NCBI GenBank assembly: GCA_004000515.1
Contig: CP034537.1
Location: 682,001 to 746,000 of the forward strand
Reading direction: 5' to 3'
Length of the DNA stretch: 64,000 nucleotides
Origin: Pseudomonas poae
GTDB lineage: Bacteria; Pseudomonadota; Gammaproteobacteria; Pseudomonadales; Pseudomonadaceae
In this document: positions 51,845-62,898 of the stretch, piece after piece
Layout of the letters: each line of letters starts with the position of its first letter
How positions within the stretch are numbered: the first letter of the stretch is position 1
Notes under the pieces: generated by a model
Database searches by the model: none
The model's input: the letters and a program-made list of their open reading frames with translations, nothing else
What the model was told of the DNA's origin: nothing
Program-made: the position numbers and the translations under genes

Positions 51845-51958
51845 GTAGCAGGCGTCAGTAGCTATCCGTTCGGCTAGGCAAGGGCCTTGGGCCCTTGCCG
51901 TACACAAGCCTCCCCGCGCATAGTTAACCCGTGCATCAACCTACGAAGGGATTTCGCC

Positions 51959-54734
51959 GTGCGCTGGCTCAGGATCGCCATAGGTTTTACTGTCAGTCTG
52001 CTGACGCTGCTCTGCCTGTTCCCGGCCCAGGCCGCCGCGCAAGGCAGTGGCTGGGCAGTATTGCTTGATGAGCAGGCCGACCTGCAACTGAGCGACATCC
52101 GCTCCCCCCGCTACACAAATCAATTCAGCCCCATCGAACTGGACCGGATTACCGCCGCGCAACCGGACGGTGCGTTGTGGGTACGTTTCAAGCTGCAACC
52201 CGGCAAGCACGAACAAGTGCTGCGCGTGTTCGCCCCAGACCTGTCCAACCTGAGCCTGTACGTTCTGGACGGCGAAATGCTGGTAGAGCAACAAACCACC
52301 GGTACCCGCCAGCCCCAGGCTGAACGCCCGTTACCCAGCAGCGACTTCATGCTGCCGATGCCCCAGAGCCAGAGACCCCTTGAGGTCTACCTGCGCCTGG
52401 TTTCAGAGCACGAGTTGCGCCCCTATATCACCCTGGAGCCGGCCGTACTGGCGGCCGCCGACCAGACCCAGACGCTGATCTACGGCCTGCTGTTTGGCGT
52501 CTTGCTGATGCTGATCCTGCATAACCTCACACGCTTCGCCTACCATCGCTCGCGCAGCAGCCTGTGGCTGGCAGCCTGCGAGGTGCTGTTGATGCTCAGC
52601 CTAGCGCTGCTGCTCAACCTGGTGGGCCCGTGGCTGCCGAACTGGCACGCGATCCAGACCCCTGGCGCCTACCTGGCCCTGCTGCTCACCGCGCCGTGCG
52701 GGCTGATGTTTGCCTATCGTTTCTTCATGCCCCTGGGCCCGCACCCGCTGAACAAGCTGTTGATGGCCGATATCCTGATTACCGTGTTGTGTGGCCTGCT
52801 GCTGTTGTTCGTCAACACCTTGCCGCTGAACATCATCACCTACGCCTTGGTGGCATTGGCCGGCCTGAGCATGCTGTTCGTCTCGGCCTATCACTGGCAG
52901 AAAGGCTACCGCCCGGCGCGCTTGTTCGTGGCCGCGATGGTGGTGTTCAACATTGGTACCTTGATCATCCTGCCCGCCCTGCTCGGCCTCACGCTGTTGG
53001 CGCCACAAGGCTTGATCATGACCCTGCTGGGCTTTATCTGCCTCAGCGGCCTGTTGATGAGCCTGGCCCTTGGCGAGCGTCAGCGCGCGATTGTCGAGGC
53101 GCGTTTCAGCCTGAGTCGCGACCTGGCTGCCAGCAATGCCGAGATCGCGGCCAAGGCCGAGTTCCTGGCCAAGATCAGCCACGAAATCCGCACCCCCATG
53201 AACGGCGTGCTGGGCATGACCGAGTTGCTGCTGGGCACGCCGCTGTCGGTGAAACAACGCGACTATGTGCAGACCATCCACAGCGCCGGCAATGAATTAC
53301 TCACGCTGATCAACGAAATCCTCGATATCTCCAAGCTCGAGTCCGGGCAGATCGAACTGGATGACGTGCAGTTCGACCTCAATGCACTGATCGAAGACTG
53401 CCTGAGCATCTTCCGCGCCAAGGCCGAGCAGCAGAACGTCGAACTGATCAGCTTTATCCAGCCGCAGGTACCGCGCGTCATCAGTGGCGACCCGACCCGC
53501 CTGCGTCAGACGCTGCTGAGCCTGCTGGAAAACGCTCTGCAAAAAAACCGATGAGGGCGAAGTCCTGATCGTGGTTGCCCTGGACGACCGCAGCAACAAG
53601 CCGCGCCTTCGCATCGCCGTACAAGACAGCGGCCTGCCGATGGAAGCGGCCGAGCGTGACGCGTTGCTGCACAGCGAACTGCACAGCAAGAACTTCCTCT
53701 CGGCCACCCGCTTGAGCGGTCACCTGGGCCTGGTCATCGCCCGGCAGTTGATCCTGTTGATGAACGGCGAGTTCGGCATCAAGAGCGGCAGCCATCAGGG
53801 CAGCACGTTATGGCTGACCTTGCCGCTGGACCCGGAACGCCTGGAGCACCCGACCTCCGACCTCGACGGCCCGCTCAAGGATGCACGCGTGTTGGTGGTG
53901 GACGACAACGACACCTGCCGCAAAGTGCTGGTGCAGCAATGCACCGCCTGGGGCCTGAATGTCAGTGCCGTGCCTTCGGGCAAGGAAGCCTTGGCGCTGC
54001 TGCGCACCAAGGCGCACCTGCGTGACTACTTCGACGTGGTGCTGCTGGACCAGAACATGCCCGGCATGACCGGCATGCAACTGGCGGCGAAGATCAAGGA
54101 AGACCCGAGCCTGAACCACGACATCCTGTTGATCATGCTAACCGGCATCAGCAATGCGCCGAGCAAGATCATCGCGCGCAACTGCGGGATCAAGCGCATC
54201 CTTGCCAAGCCGGTGGCCGGGTATACGCTCAAGACCACCCTGGCCGACGAGTTGACCCAGCGCAGCAAGGGCGGCGCCCCGCAACGCCCGGTCCTCACCG
54301 CACCGGCGGCCGTTGCCGTGCCCGCGGACTTCCGCATCCTGGTGGCCGAGGACAACAGCATCTCCACCAAAGTGATTCGCGGCATGCTCGGCAAGCTCAA
54401 CCTCAACCCGGACACCGCCAGCAACGGCGAAGAAGCGTTGGAGGCGATGAAGGCCCAGCGTTACGACCTGGTGTTGATGGACTGTGAAATGCCGATCCTC
54501 GACGGCTTCTCGGCAACCCAGCAACTGCGGGCGTGGGAAGTCAGCCACCAGCGTATCCGCACGCCGATCGTGGCGCTGACCGCGCACATCCTCTCGGAAC
54601 ATAAAGAACGCGCGCGCCAGGCCGGGATGGACGGGCATATGGCCAAGCCGGTGGAGTTGTCGCAGTTGCGTGAGCTGGTGGAGTTTTGGGTGGCGCAGCG
54701 CCAACAGAAACAAGAGCACAGCCCCGTCTCCTGA
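51959..54734 (+). CDS. retS: Hybrid sensor kinase RetS, one frameshift
   Basis: Orphan hybrid sensor of the Gac/Rsm network, about 924 aa. Signal/anchor, periplasmic 7TMR-DISMED2 domain (about 40-165; [19 protein letters not shown]), a seven-helix 7TM-DISM membrane region (about 180-380), HisKA with H408 in [11 protein letters not shown], HATPase, then two receiver domains (Asp near residue 697 in LLDQNMPG and near 841 in MDCEMP). The A7 run at 53541-53547 has one base too many; six A gives [18 protein letters not shown] 51959 is used because GAAGGGA lies eight bases upstream. In P. aeruginosa RetS inhibits GacS and so favours motility and acute virulence over biofilm. Confidence 0.92.
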
Positions 54735-54750
54735 CCCGAAATATAAATCC

Positions 54751-54845
54751 CCTGTGGGAGCTGGCTTGCCTGCGATAGCGGTGTGTCAGCCACACACCCG
54801 TTGCCTGTCACGCCGCTATTGCAGGCAAGCCAGCTCCCACATTTG
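54751..54845. repeat. REPIN after retS
   Basis: Inverted pair with GTGGGAGCTGGCTTGCCTGC arms about 39 bases apart. Confidence 0.92.
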
Positions 54846-54897
54846 ATCGGTTTCGCCTGATAGACTCTCCACACTTATCCCCCAACGAGCCGTCCCC

Positions 54898-55494
54898 ATG
54901 CTCCACGTGTTATTCAGCGTCTACCTGAAAATGCTGGTGCTCTACAGCCCGTTCTTCGTGCTGTCCTGCTTTATCAGCCTCACCCGTGGCTACTCCAACA
55001 AAGAGCGGCGGCGGTTGGCCTGGAAGGTGGCATTGGCAACGCTGGTATCGAGCGTATTGCTCTACCTGTTTGGGCGGGTGATTTTCAGTGTGTTCGGCAT
55101 CACGGTGGATGCCTTCCGCATCGGCGCCGGCAGCGTGCTGTTCATTTCCGCCCTGGGCATGGCCCAGGGCAAGTCGGCGGTGCAGTCCGACAACGTGCAG
55201 CAGGATGTGACCATCGTGCCGCTGACCATCCCCCTCACCGTTGGCCCCGGCACCATCGGTGCGCTATTGGTAATGGGCGTAAGCCAGCCACACTGGGATG
55301 ACAAGCTTACTGCCATCCTCAGCATCGCCCTGGCCAGCTTTACGGTTGGCGTAGTGTTGTACTTGTCCAACCGTATCGAACGCATTCTCGGTGACCAGGG
55401 CTTGCAGATTGTCAGCCGCTTGATGGGCCTGTTCGTGTGCGCCCTCGCCGCGCAAATCATCTTCACCGGGGTGCGCGGCTACCTGGTCCCTTAG
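54898..55494 (+). CDS. MarC-family integral membrane protein
   Basis: 198 aa with about six hydrophobic segments (LVLYSPFFVLSCFISLTRGY, WKVALATLVSSVLLYLFG, LFISALGMAQG and others) and the family motif TIPLTVGPGTIGALLVMG. Function of the MarC/YhgN family is not established. Ends 4 bases into the convergent hypothetical gene. Confidence 0.88.
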   Translation: MLHVLFSVYLKMLVLYSPFFVLSCFISLTRGYSNKERRRLAWKVALATLVSSVLLYLFGRVIFSVFGITVDAFRIGAGSVLFISALGMAQGKSAVQSDNVQQDVTIVPLTIPLTVGPGTIGALLVMGVSQPHWDDKLTAILSIALASFTVGVVLYLSNRIERILGDQGLQIVSRLMGLFVCALAAQIIFTGVRGYLVP

Positions 55495-56270
55495 ATGCGG
55501 TACTTGGCGATTGCCAACTGCACCTTGTCGCCGGCGCTCTCACGCATCAGCTGGATAGTTTTCTCGTTGACCACCGAGGTATTCAACACCAGGCAGGTTT
55601 GCCCGCTGAAGGCCTCGGAGGACGAGCTGTCCCACTCAAGAAACGGCAGGCCAACTTGCTTGCTCACCCCGTAGGTACTGTATGTCACCAGCACCATGGT
55701 GACTTCGCCCGCGCTTTCAGCACAGGAGGCCAGGCCAAAATCACCGCCTTGGTGCACCGTGCTATTTCGCTTGAACAACTCGAACGACGCAGGCTGCTGC
55801 TTCATGGCCTCCAACGCGTCCGCCGCCAGCTTGGGCAGCGCCGCAAGCACGTGCCCGGCCAGTGATGTCGAGGCGAGCATCGCCGTAATCATGTTCAGCA
55901 CCGCCAATTGCACGGTCAGGCCCTTGCCGGAGCGCGAGACCCGCTCAAAACTGCTGCGTATTGGCAGCCAGCCCAAGCTGATCATGACCTTGATAAATTC
56001 GTCATACCACGCCTCGGTCCCTCGATGAATCTTCAGCACATCGCTGACGTAACTGCTCGCCAACAAATAACTCTTGCGAATGTATTCCCGGTTCAACGCC
56101 GACATGCCCTCGACGAACGAGATCACGCCGTTGTTGACCACCGCCGCATTAGAGTCATCCGCCATGTCCACCGGCATTGCGCTATTCAATCCCGGCGATC
56201 CTGGCAGCTTGTAGGCGGCAATCAACTTGCGCCGTTTCGCACTGATGATCCTTTTGTGATGTCGCTCCAT
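55491..56270 (-). CDS. Hypothetical protein (259 aa)
   Basis: Not recognised. Starts at ATG 56270 (GGAG eight bases upstream); the longer open frame to 56558 runs into the cob terminator region and is rejected. Basic N-terminus (RHHKRIISAKRRKLIAAYKL), a mid-region with NREYIRKSYLLASSYVSDVL and a helical stretch NMITAMLASTSLAGHVLAAL that could touch a membrane. The C-terminal half is beta-rich and ends IAKYRI. No signal peptide. Isolated gene between MarC (convergent) and the terminator of the cob operon. Confidence 0.7.
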   Translation of the reverse strand: MERHHKRIISAKRRKLIAAYKLPGSPGLNSAMPVDMADDSNAAVVNNGVISFVEGMSALNREYIRKSYLLASSYVSDVLKIHRGTEAWYDEFIKVMISLGWLPIRSSFERVSRSGKGLTVQLAVLNMITAMLASTSLAGHVLAALPKLAADALEAMKQQPASFELFKRNSTVHQGGDFGLASCAESAGEVTMVLVTYSTYGVSKQVGLPFLEWDSSSSEAFSGQTCLVLNTSVVNEKTIQLMRESAGDKVQLAIAKYRI

Positions 56271-56427
56271 TTTCAGTTCTCCACAAGCACCCCACATGGG
56301 GCTTGCTTCCACACTAGTCCAGTGGCCGCCGGGCTTTCCACGCGACAAACATGTCTTGACCGACCTTGCCAGAACCCGGCGCCCAGCAATCTCGCAGCAC
56401 ATCCATGGGCCTTCCGGTTTTCCTTGT

Positions 56428-56483
56428 AAAACAAAAAGCCCCGAATAACCATAGGTAAATCCCTGGGCTATTCGGAGCTTTCC
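56428..56483 (-). terminator. Rho-independent terminator of the cobGHIJ operon
   Basis: On the minus strand, a 16-bp stem with two mismatches (AAAGCTCCGAATAGCC with GGTTATTCGGGGCTTT), 15-base loop, then TTGTTTT. Sits 20 bases after the cobJ stop. Confidence 0.88.
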
Positions 56484-56502
56484 GACTGCTGCGAGGCGGT
56501 TT

Positions 56503-58139
56503 TCAGGAGGCTGGTTTTTCGCCATACCAGCGCGGTGTGTACACCCACTCGCCACCACCGGCGCGCGGGAACACGCAGGTCGTGGACGAGCCGATCAATA
56601 CCATGGTGCGCATGTCCACTTGGTCCGGGGTAAGCAACCCCAAGGTGGTGACACGCAAGGTCTGGCCTGGGCGACCGACATCACGGCCCAGCACTACCGG
56701 CGTTTCCGGCGTGCGGTGCAACGCGACAATTTCAGCGCGCGGCCCAACTGCCAGGGCCGCGAACGGGAGATCGGGTTATAGAACGCCAACGCCAGGTCCG
56801 CCTGGGACGCGAGGTCCAGGCGTTTTTCGATGATCGACCACGGTTTGAGGTTGTCCGACAGCGACATCACGCAGAAGTCATGCCCCAACGGTGCCCCCGC
56901 CTGGGCGGCGGTTGCCAGCGATGCCGAGACACCTGGCAGGATCTCCAGGTCAACCTGATGCCAGGCCGGGTCGCCGGACTCATGCAGCGCTTCGATCACC
57001 GCTGCAGCCATGGCGAACACACCCGGGTCGCCGGACGACACCACCACCACCGAACGGCCTTGGGCCGCCAACTCAAACGCGTGGCGTGCCCGCTGCATTT
57101 CTTCGCGGTTATCCGTGCAGTGTTGCACTTGATCATCGCGAAACGGCCCGGCCATGCGCACATAGGTTTCGTAACCCAGCACGTCAGTGCAGCGCGCCAG
57201 CTCGGCCTTCACCGCCGGCACCATCAGCTCGGCAGCGCCGGGTCCCAGGCCGATCACGGCGAGACGGCCACGTACACGCCCGACTTGTGACAGGTCCAAC
57301 GGCTGCTCGGCCACATCGATGACGATATCGGCTTCCTGATTGACCTCGGTGAAACGCAGCGGCACACCCAGTGCCAACGCGGCTTCATGCAACGACGCTT
57401 CGGCCATTTGCGCATCACTGGCCAGCAGGCACGCCAGCGATTGCACGGCGATACCCGCCTCATGCAACGCCGTGCGTACACGCTCAGCCAATTGCGCACC
57501 TGGCTTGCAGGTCACGCTGACGTTTTTTGGGTAGATCAGCAATTCATTGGCCGCAGGCGCGCGTTCGGCACTGCCCACGTGAATCGCCAGGCGCGCCTGC
57601 TGATCCTGCGGCAGATTGGCCTGGTCCAGCCACGGCGCGGCCCCTTCAATGCGCACGCTTTCGCCAGCCAGCAGGTCGGAGACGAAGCGCTTGCCCAGTT
57701 CCAGATCCGCCAATTCATAACCATTCGGCGGGTTGAGCAGGCAAGTGCCAAAACGCAGCTCACCACTGGTAGTGATGGCAGCCGCCACGTCCAAGGCCGC
57801 AGCGATTTCCCGCGCCATGACGTTCACACCGCCCAGGCCGCCGAGCAGAGGCACCACGGCACTGCCGTCTTCGGCAACGGCCAACACAGCGGGTTCTTCG
57901 CCTTTCTCCAACAGCAGCGGCGCCAGCGTGCGAATGACGATGCCAGCCGCGCACAGGGCAATCAGCGGCGTGCCGTGTTGATACAGCTGACGCAGGGTCG
58001 CACCGAATTCGTTGTAGGCCAGGTCCGCGCCTTCCACACGGCCCGCCAGGCCATGGATCAACGCACCAGGGTAAACCTGCTGGATCCTGCGCGCAGTGGC
58101 CAGGCTGCCCTGGCCGAGGATGACAATCGCCGGGCTCAT
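56503..58139 (-). CDS. cobJ: CbiG/CobE-CobJ fusion: precorrin-3B C17-methyltransferase, one frameshift
   Basis: 545 aa, about twice the length of a plain CobJ. The first ~290 residues resemble CbiG (N part with PLIALCAAGIVIRTLAPLL; C part with LACLLASDAQMAEASLHEAA). The C-terminal half is a tetrapyrrole methylase: LAVIGLGPGAAELMVPAVKA, VVVSSGDPGVFAMAAAV, EILPGVSASLATAAQAGAPL. A base is missing near 56731-56734; the repaired tail reads GRALEIVALHRTPETPVVLG and continues to 56503. Its ATG at 58139 overlaps the cobI stop (TGATG). This kind of fusion is known in Pseudomonas. Confidence 0.88.
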
Positions 58140-58870
58140 CAACCTTGCCACCGTTCACCTGGCACGATGATCAGCGAGAAGTACGGCGACGACGAAGGAT
58201 CGACCTGATCCAGCGGCACGATTTTCTGGTTGGCCATGGTCGCGCGCTCCACATACAGCGCGCGTTCGGCCAGGCCAAGTTCTTCAAGTACCTGGCGCAC
58301 CTTCGGGAAGTTGCGACCCAGCTTCATGATCACTGCCGCATCGGCATCCGCCAGGCGACGCTTGAGATCAACATGGGGCAACACGCCCGAGAGCACCGAC
58401 AAGCTCTGGTTGCGATACACCAACGGCGCGCCCAGCACCGAGGCACCGCCGAGCATCGAGCACACACCGGGAATCACTTGGGCTTCATAGCGCTCGGCAA
58501 GACGGTCATGCAGGTACATGTAGGAGCCGTAGAAGAACGGGTCACCTTCGCAGATCACCGCCACATCGCGGCCTGCATCGAGGTGCGCTGCAACATCGAC
58601 GCTGGCAGCGTCGTAGAAGTCGCTGATCACTTGCTCGTAGGACATCGGCGCCGGCAACACCTCGGTGGTCACCGGGTACACCAGCGGCATCAAGGTCTGT
58701 TGTGGTACCAGGTGGTCTTCGATGATGCCGAACGCGTTGCCCTTCTTGCCCTTGGCCACGAAGTACGCCACTACCGGCGACTCACGCAGCAGGCGCAGGG
58801 CCTTGAGGGTGATCAGTTCCGGGTCGCCGGGGCCTACGCCCAGGCCAATCAAACGTCCGCGAGCCTGCAT
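58139..58870 (-). CDS. cobI: Precorrin-2 C20-methyltransferase
   Basis: 243 aa SAM-dependent tetrapyrrole methylase. N-terminal [36 protein letters not shown] and [20 protein letters not shown] are family motifs. Converts precorrin-2 to precorrin-3A. Overlaps cobH by one base (TAATG) and cobJ by one base (TGATG): a tightly coupled operon. Confidence 0.95.
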   Translation of the reverse strand: MQARGRLIGLGVGPGDPELITLKALRLLRESPVVAYFVAKGKKGNAFGIIEDHLVPQQTLMPLVYPVTTEVLPAPMSYEQVISDFYDAASVDVAAHLDAGRDVAVICEGDPFFYGSYMYLHDRLAERYEAQVIPGVCSMLGGASVLGAPLVYRNQSLSVLSGVLPHVDLKRRLADADAAVIMKLGRNFPKVRQVLEELGLAERALYVERATMANQKIVPLDQVDPSSSPYFSLIIVPGERWQG

Positions 58871-59495
58871 TATTCGACCTCCGTGGCCAGGGCATTCACC
58901 GCAGCAGCGGCCATCGCACTGCCGCCCAGGCGGCCCTGCATGATCACGAACGGCACGCCACGGCTGTCGGCGGCCAGCATCGCCTTGGACTCGGCGGCGC
59001 CAACAAAACCGACGGGGAAACCGAGGATCAGCGCAGGTTTCGGCGCGCCCGCGTCGAGCATTTCCAGCAGGTAAAGAGTGCAGTCGGCGCGTTGCCGATC
59101 ACCACCACGCTGCCTTCCAGGTGCGGACGCCACAGTTCAAGTGCGGCGGCGGAACGGGTGTTACCCAGTTCACGTGCCAACTCCGGCACGCTGTCGTCGC
59201 GCAGGGTGCAGATCACTTCGTTATTGGCCGGCAGGCGTGCGCGGGTCACGCCTTCGGAGACCATCCGCGCATCGCACAGGATCGGCGCGCCAGCGGCCAG
59301 CGCATCACGCCCGGCCTTGCCTGCACCTTCGGAGAACTGCAGGCCGTCGATGGCGTCGACCATGCCGCAAGCATGAATCACCCGCACCGCGAGTTTTTCC
59401 AAGTCGGCCGGAATACGGTCCAACTTGGCTTCCGCGCGAATAATGGCGAAGGAGTTGCGATAGATCTCCTGACCGTCGCGGATGTAATCAATCAT
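58870..59495 (-). CDS. cobH: Precorrin-8X methylmutase, one frameshift
   Basis: 208 aa after repair. Begins [20 protein letters not shown], with the catalytic His in [29 protein letters not shown] and the C-terminal [16 protein letters not shown]. One base is missing near 59073-59075; four T (minus strand) give [14 protein letters not shown]. Rearranges a methyl group from C11 to C12 to make hydrogenobyrinate. GGAG precedes ATG 59495. Confidence 0.93.
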
Positions 59496-60833
59496 CGGTG
59501 TTGCTCCGTGGGCGAGCGCGCAGCAAGGCGCCCGTCGCTTCAATAGAAGGGTGCGCGCGTGCAGCCGGCCAAAGCCTGGGTAGGCTGCATCGCGAAAATA
59601 GAGGTCGTAGTGGCCGGGGCTCACCGCCAGTAACGTGACCGGTGCGGTGTGTGCGGCGGCGCAGGAACGTGGGCAGCCCGATAAATGCACGTCTTCACCG
59701 GGTTGCAACGCGGCCAGTTGCACGGCGTCGGTCTTGGTGTCGGCCAGGGCCTTGCCACAACCGCTGGAACCGGTACAAGCCGTCATGCGTGCCAGCGGTT
59801 GGTCGATTGAACAAAGAAAACCAAGCTGCGCGAGGCGTTCGGTCACCGCGTGAGGTTTTTCGACGTTGGGCAGCAGCACACCCTGCCAAGGTGTAAAACG
59901 CAGCGTGCCGTCGCCGTACTCGCTGGCGAGGCGTGCGGCGCCCTTGAGCATCGTCGAATCCAGGCGGCCCAAGGGAGCAACGGCGGCGACGTAGAACTGA
60001 TTTTTCTGGACCTGTGGATAAGTTCCGAGGTGCAGCAAAGCGTCGCTGGGCGGGCGTTTGAAGCCGTCGACCGGCAGCAGCGGCAGATTTAAACGGCTCA
60101 GTAAGTTATCCACAGGCAGCTGACGCATGCGGGTCTGATCAGGGGTGGCGAGGTCTAGAAACGCTTCCAGCACAGCCACCACCAAGGCATGGCCCTGCTC
60201 CAGTAGTACAGCCGCCAACGGTGCATCCAGCCCCGGGCAACCCGCCAGGCCAAACGCGAGGAGCGTCTGACCATTGCGTACGAACGCCGACAGCCACACG
60301 TCATGGTGATGTTCGAGCATCGCCAGGGCCTCGCCGCCATCCAGTTGCACGGCGAACTTGGCCGACAGCTCGTGGAAACGTGGATGGTTTTGCAGGGTGG
60401 CCAGGATCTGGTCTGCCAGCGGGCGGGTGTCGAACAGCATCTGCGGGTCGATGCCGGCGCTGGGGCTGAGCATCAGGTTGCGTACGTCGTCACCGGCGGC
60501 GTTGTTGGGGCCGAGGTCGGCTGCCAGCAGCATCGCAATCAGGGCATTTTCTTCGGTGCCGATGCCGCGAATCTGCAGGTTGGCCCGGTTGGTCGCCTCG
60601 ATCACGCCGCCCGCATAGGCCTGGGCCGCGTCCGCGACCGCATGGGCCTGCACGGCGGTGATCGAACCACCGGCCAATTTGATCCGGCAAATGCCGCCAT
60701 CCAACGCCTGGACAATACGCAGCAACCCCGGACAAGCCGAGGGGCGCAAGGTATTTACAGCGGGCGTCTGGTTCACGGGGCTACCGGTTGACGGGTAAAG
60801 GCGCGGTATTATGCCTGCTTTGTCCGGCGGCAT
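59488..60833 (-). CDS. cobG: Precorrin-3B synthase CobG, one probable frameshift
   Basis: About 448 aa. Sulfite/nitrite reductase-like Fe-S protein: CTGSSGCGKALADTKTDAV and LSGCPRSCAAAH supply the cluster Cys. It is the oxygen-dependent step, hence the aerobic cobalamin route. As read, the frame merges into cobH without a stop. One added base near 59541-59546 would give a tail [17 protein letters not shown] and a stop at 59488-59490, overlapping the cobH start by eight bases; this repair is less certain than the others. ATG 60833 has GCAGG six bases upstream; GTG 60776, nearer the conserved LRPSACPGLLRIVQA, is an alternative start. Confidence 0.85.
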
Positions 60834-60871
60834 GAAAAGCCTGCCCGTCGGATGTCGTTCAAGGAATTGAT

Positions 60872-62078
60872 ATGTCGCCCTGGCTGACGGTTGTAGGCAT
60901 CGGTGAAGACGGCTTCAAGGGGCTGGGCAGGAATGCCCGGCACGCCCTGTTGCGCGCCACGCGGATTATAGGTGCTCAGCGCCAGTTGGACCTGTTGCCG
61001 GTGTGTATTCGTGGCGAGCGCGAGTTGTGGCCGAGCCCGTTCTCGCTGGAACCGGTGCTGTCGCGGCGCGGGGAGCCTGTGTGCGTGCTGGCCAGCGGCG
61101 ATCCGATGTTCTATGGCGTGGGCGCCAGTTTGGCGCGGAAGGTGGCAGCGGATGAGTTGCTGATCTTGCCTGCGCCGTCGTCGGTGTCGTTGGCGGCAGC
61201 GCGGTTGGGTTGGCCGTTGCAGGAGGTCGTGACGCTGTCTGTGGTGGCTCGGCCGTTGGCGGCGTTGAATGCGCATCTGGCCAGTGGGGTGCGGTTGTTG
61301 GTCCTGAGCAACGACGGCAGCAGCCCCGTATCGATTGCCTCCCTGCTGACTGAATCCGGGTTCGGGCCGAGCCGGCTGAGCGTGTTTGAACATTTGGGCG
61401 GCGCGTACGAGCAGCGTATCGACGGGCTGGCGCAGGCGTGGGGAGATGTGAAGGTGGCCGATCTTAATCTGGTCGCCATCGAATGCGTGGCGGATGCGCA
61501 GACTGTGCGCCTATCCCGCCTGGCCGGGCTGCCAGACGCTGCCTTCAAACACGACGGCCAACTGACCAAACGCGATGTGCGCGCCATGACCCTGGCCCGC
61601 CTCGCGCCAATGCCCGGCGAATTGCTGTGGGATGTGGGCGCGGGCAGCGGCTCCATCGGTATCGAGTGGATGCGTGCTCATCCGAGTTGCCGTGCGTTGG
61701 CGATTGAAGCCGATGAAGGCCGCCAAGGCCTGATCGAACACAACCGTGATGTGCTCGGCGTGCCTGGGTTGCAACTGATTCGTGGCAAGGCGCCGGACGC
61801 GTTGCATGGCCTGGAGGCACCGGACGCCATCTTCATCGGCGGCGGCGTTACCCGCGACGGCGTGCTCGACACCTGCTGGCAACACCTGAAGCCGGGCGGC
61901 CGGTTGGTCGCCAACGCCGTGACCCTGCAAAGCGAAATGACCTTGATGGACTGGCGGGTGCGTTATGGCGGCGAACTGACGCGCATCCACGTGGCCCAGG
62001 CCCAGCCACTGGGGGACTTTTGATACGTGGCGCCAGGCGCTGCCGATTACCTTGCTGGAAGTGGTCAAGCCGCTATGA
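60872..62078 (+). CDS. cobL: Precorrin-6Y C5,15-methyltransferase (decarboxylating), one frameshift
   Basis: CbiE-CbiT fusion, about 401 aa. CbiE half: [40 protein letters not shown]. CbiT half: [52 protein letters not shown]. The T4 run at 62018-62021 has one base too many; three T extends the protein through [20 protein letters not shown] to TGA at 62076, overlapping the cobK ATG by four bases. Divergent from cobG with only 38 bases between. AAGGA precedes ATG 60872. Confidence 0.92.
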
Positions 62079-62794
62079 AACGCATCCTGCTGCTGGGCGG
62101 CGTGACCGAAGCCTTGGCCATCGCCCGCACCTTGGGCCCGGAACATATCTACAGCCTGGCTGGCGTTGGGCGAGTGCCGACTGACCTGACTTGCCAGGTG
62201 CGGGTGGGTGGTTATGGCGGGGCTGAGGGCCTGGCGCAGTTTGTTCGGGATGAAGGGATTGGCCTGATTCTCGACGCGACCCATCCGTATGCCGCGCAGA
62301 TCAGTCGCAATGCGGCCGAAGCTGCGCAGTTGAGCGGCGTGCCGTGTTGGGCATTGCGCCGACCGGCGTGGCAACCGCAGGCGGGAGATGATTGGCGCGA
62401 GGTCAGCGATTGGACCTCGTTGATTGAAGCGCTCAAACCCTTCAAGCGTCCACTGTTCACGTTGGGGCGTGAGCCGTTGCAGCACCTGGATGAAATCCCA
62501 CCAGAGCAATTCTGGACGCTGCGCGCGCTGGATGTGTATCCGGGGAATGCGCGGTGCGAAGTGATTGGCGCGCGGGGACCGTTCTTGATTGAAGATGAAC
62601 GTGCGTTGTTTGCAAGGCGTGGCATTGATGTGTTGATCAGCAAGAACAGCGGCAGCACCGCGACGGAACCGAAGCTGGAAGTGGCGCGGGAGCTTGGTGT
62701 GCCAGTGTTGGTGTTGAAGCGGCCGGTGTTGGCAGCGGTGGATCAAGAGTTCGCCAGCGTGCCTGCGTTACTCAAGGCAATCACCACTCTCTAA
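62075..62794 (+). CDS. cobK: Precorrin-6A reductase
   Basis: 239 aa. N-terminal RILLLGGVTEALAIARTLG (nucleotide binding), IGLILDATHPYAAQISRNAA, FWTLRALDVYPGN and LISKNSGSTATEPKLEVARE. NADPH-dependent reduction of precorrin-6A. Starts within the cobL stop codon. No cbiD/cobF gene is found next to it. Confidence 0.94.
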   Translation: MKRILLLGGVTEALAIARTLGPEHIYSLAGVGRVPTDLTCQVRVGGYGGAEGLAQFVRDEGIGLILDATHPYAAQISRNAAEAAQLSGVPCWALRRPAWQPQAGDDWREVSDWTSLIEALKPFKRPLFTLGREPLQHLDEIPPEQFWTLRALDVYPGNARCEVIGARGPFLIEDERALFARRGIDVLISKNSGSTATEPKLEVARELGVPVLVLKRPVLAAVDQEFASVPALLKAITTL

Positions 62795-62807
62795 ACACTG
62801 CAAATCC

Positions 62808-62889
62808 AATGTGGGAGCGGGCTTGCTCGCGAATACGGAGTGTCAGTCACCAAACCTATTGGCTGACACTCCGTATTCGCGAGCAAGCC
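62808..62889. repeat. REPIN truncated on its right side
   Basis: Left REP GTGGGAGCGGGCTTGCTCGC and an inner inverted pair CGAATACGGAGTGTCAG / CTGACACTCCGTATTCG are intact, but the right arm stops at GCGAGCAAGCC and the expected CGCTCCCAC end is missing. Confidence 0.88.
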
Positions 62890-62898
62890 AATGCATTA

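Noticed and set aside
48983..51907. 974-codon open frame on the minus strand across purH and purD
   Set aside because: It is antisense to two clear enzymes and passes through the intergenic palindrome. High third-position GC keeps the opposite frame open; the product has no recognisable domain.
59028..60833. A single 601-residue CobG-CobH fusion protein
   Set aside because: The fused frame loses the CobH C-terminus and joins the two by a Cys/Arg-rich stretch without homology. Two one-base repairs yield separate normal-length CobG and CobH with a strong ribosome binding site before cobH.
60785..60871. Cobalamin riboswitch or sigma-70 promoter between cobG and cobL
   Set aside because: The gap is only 38 bases, too short for a riboswitch. 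TTGACG and TATTAT are 13 bases apart, not the usual 17, so no promoter was called.
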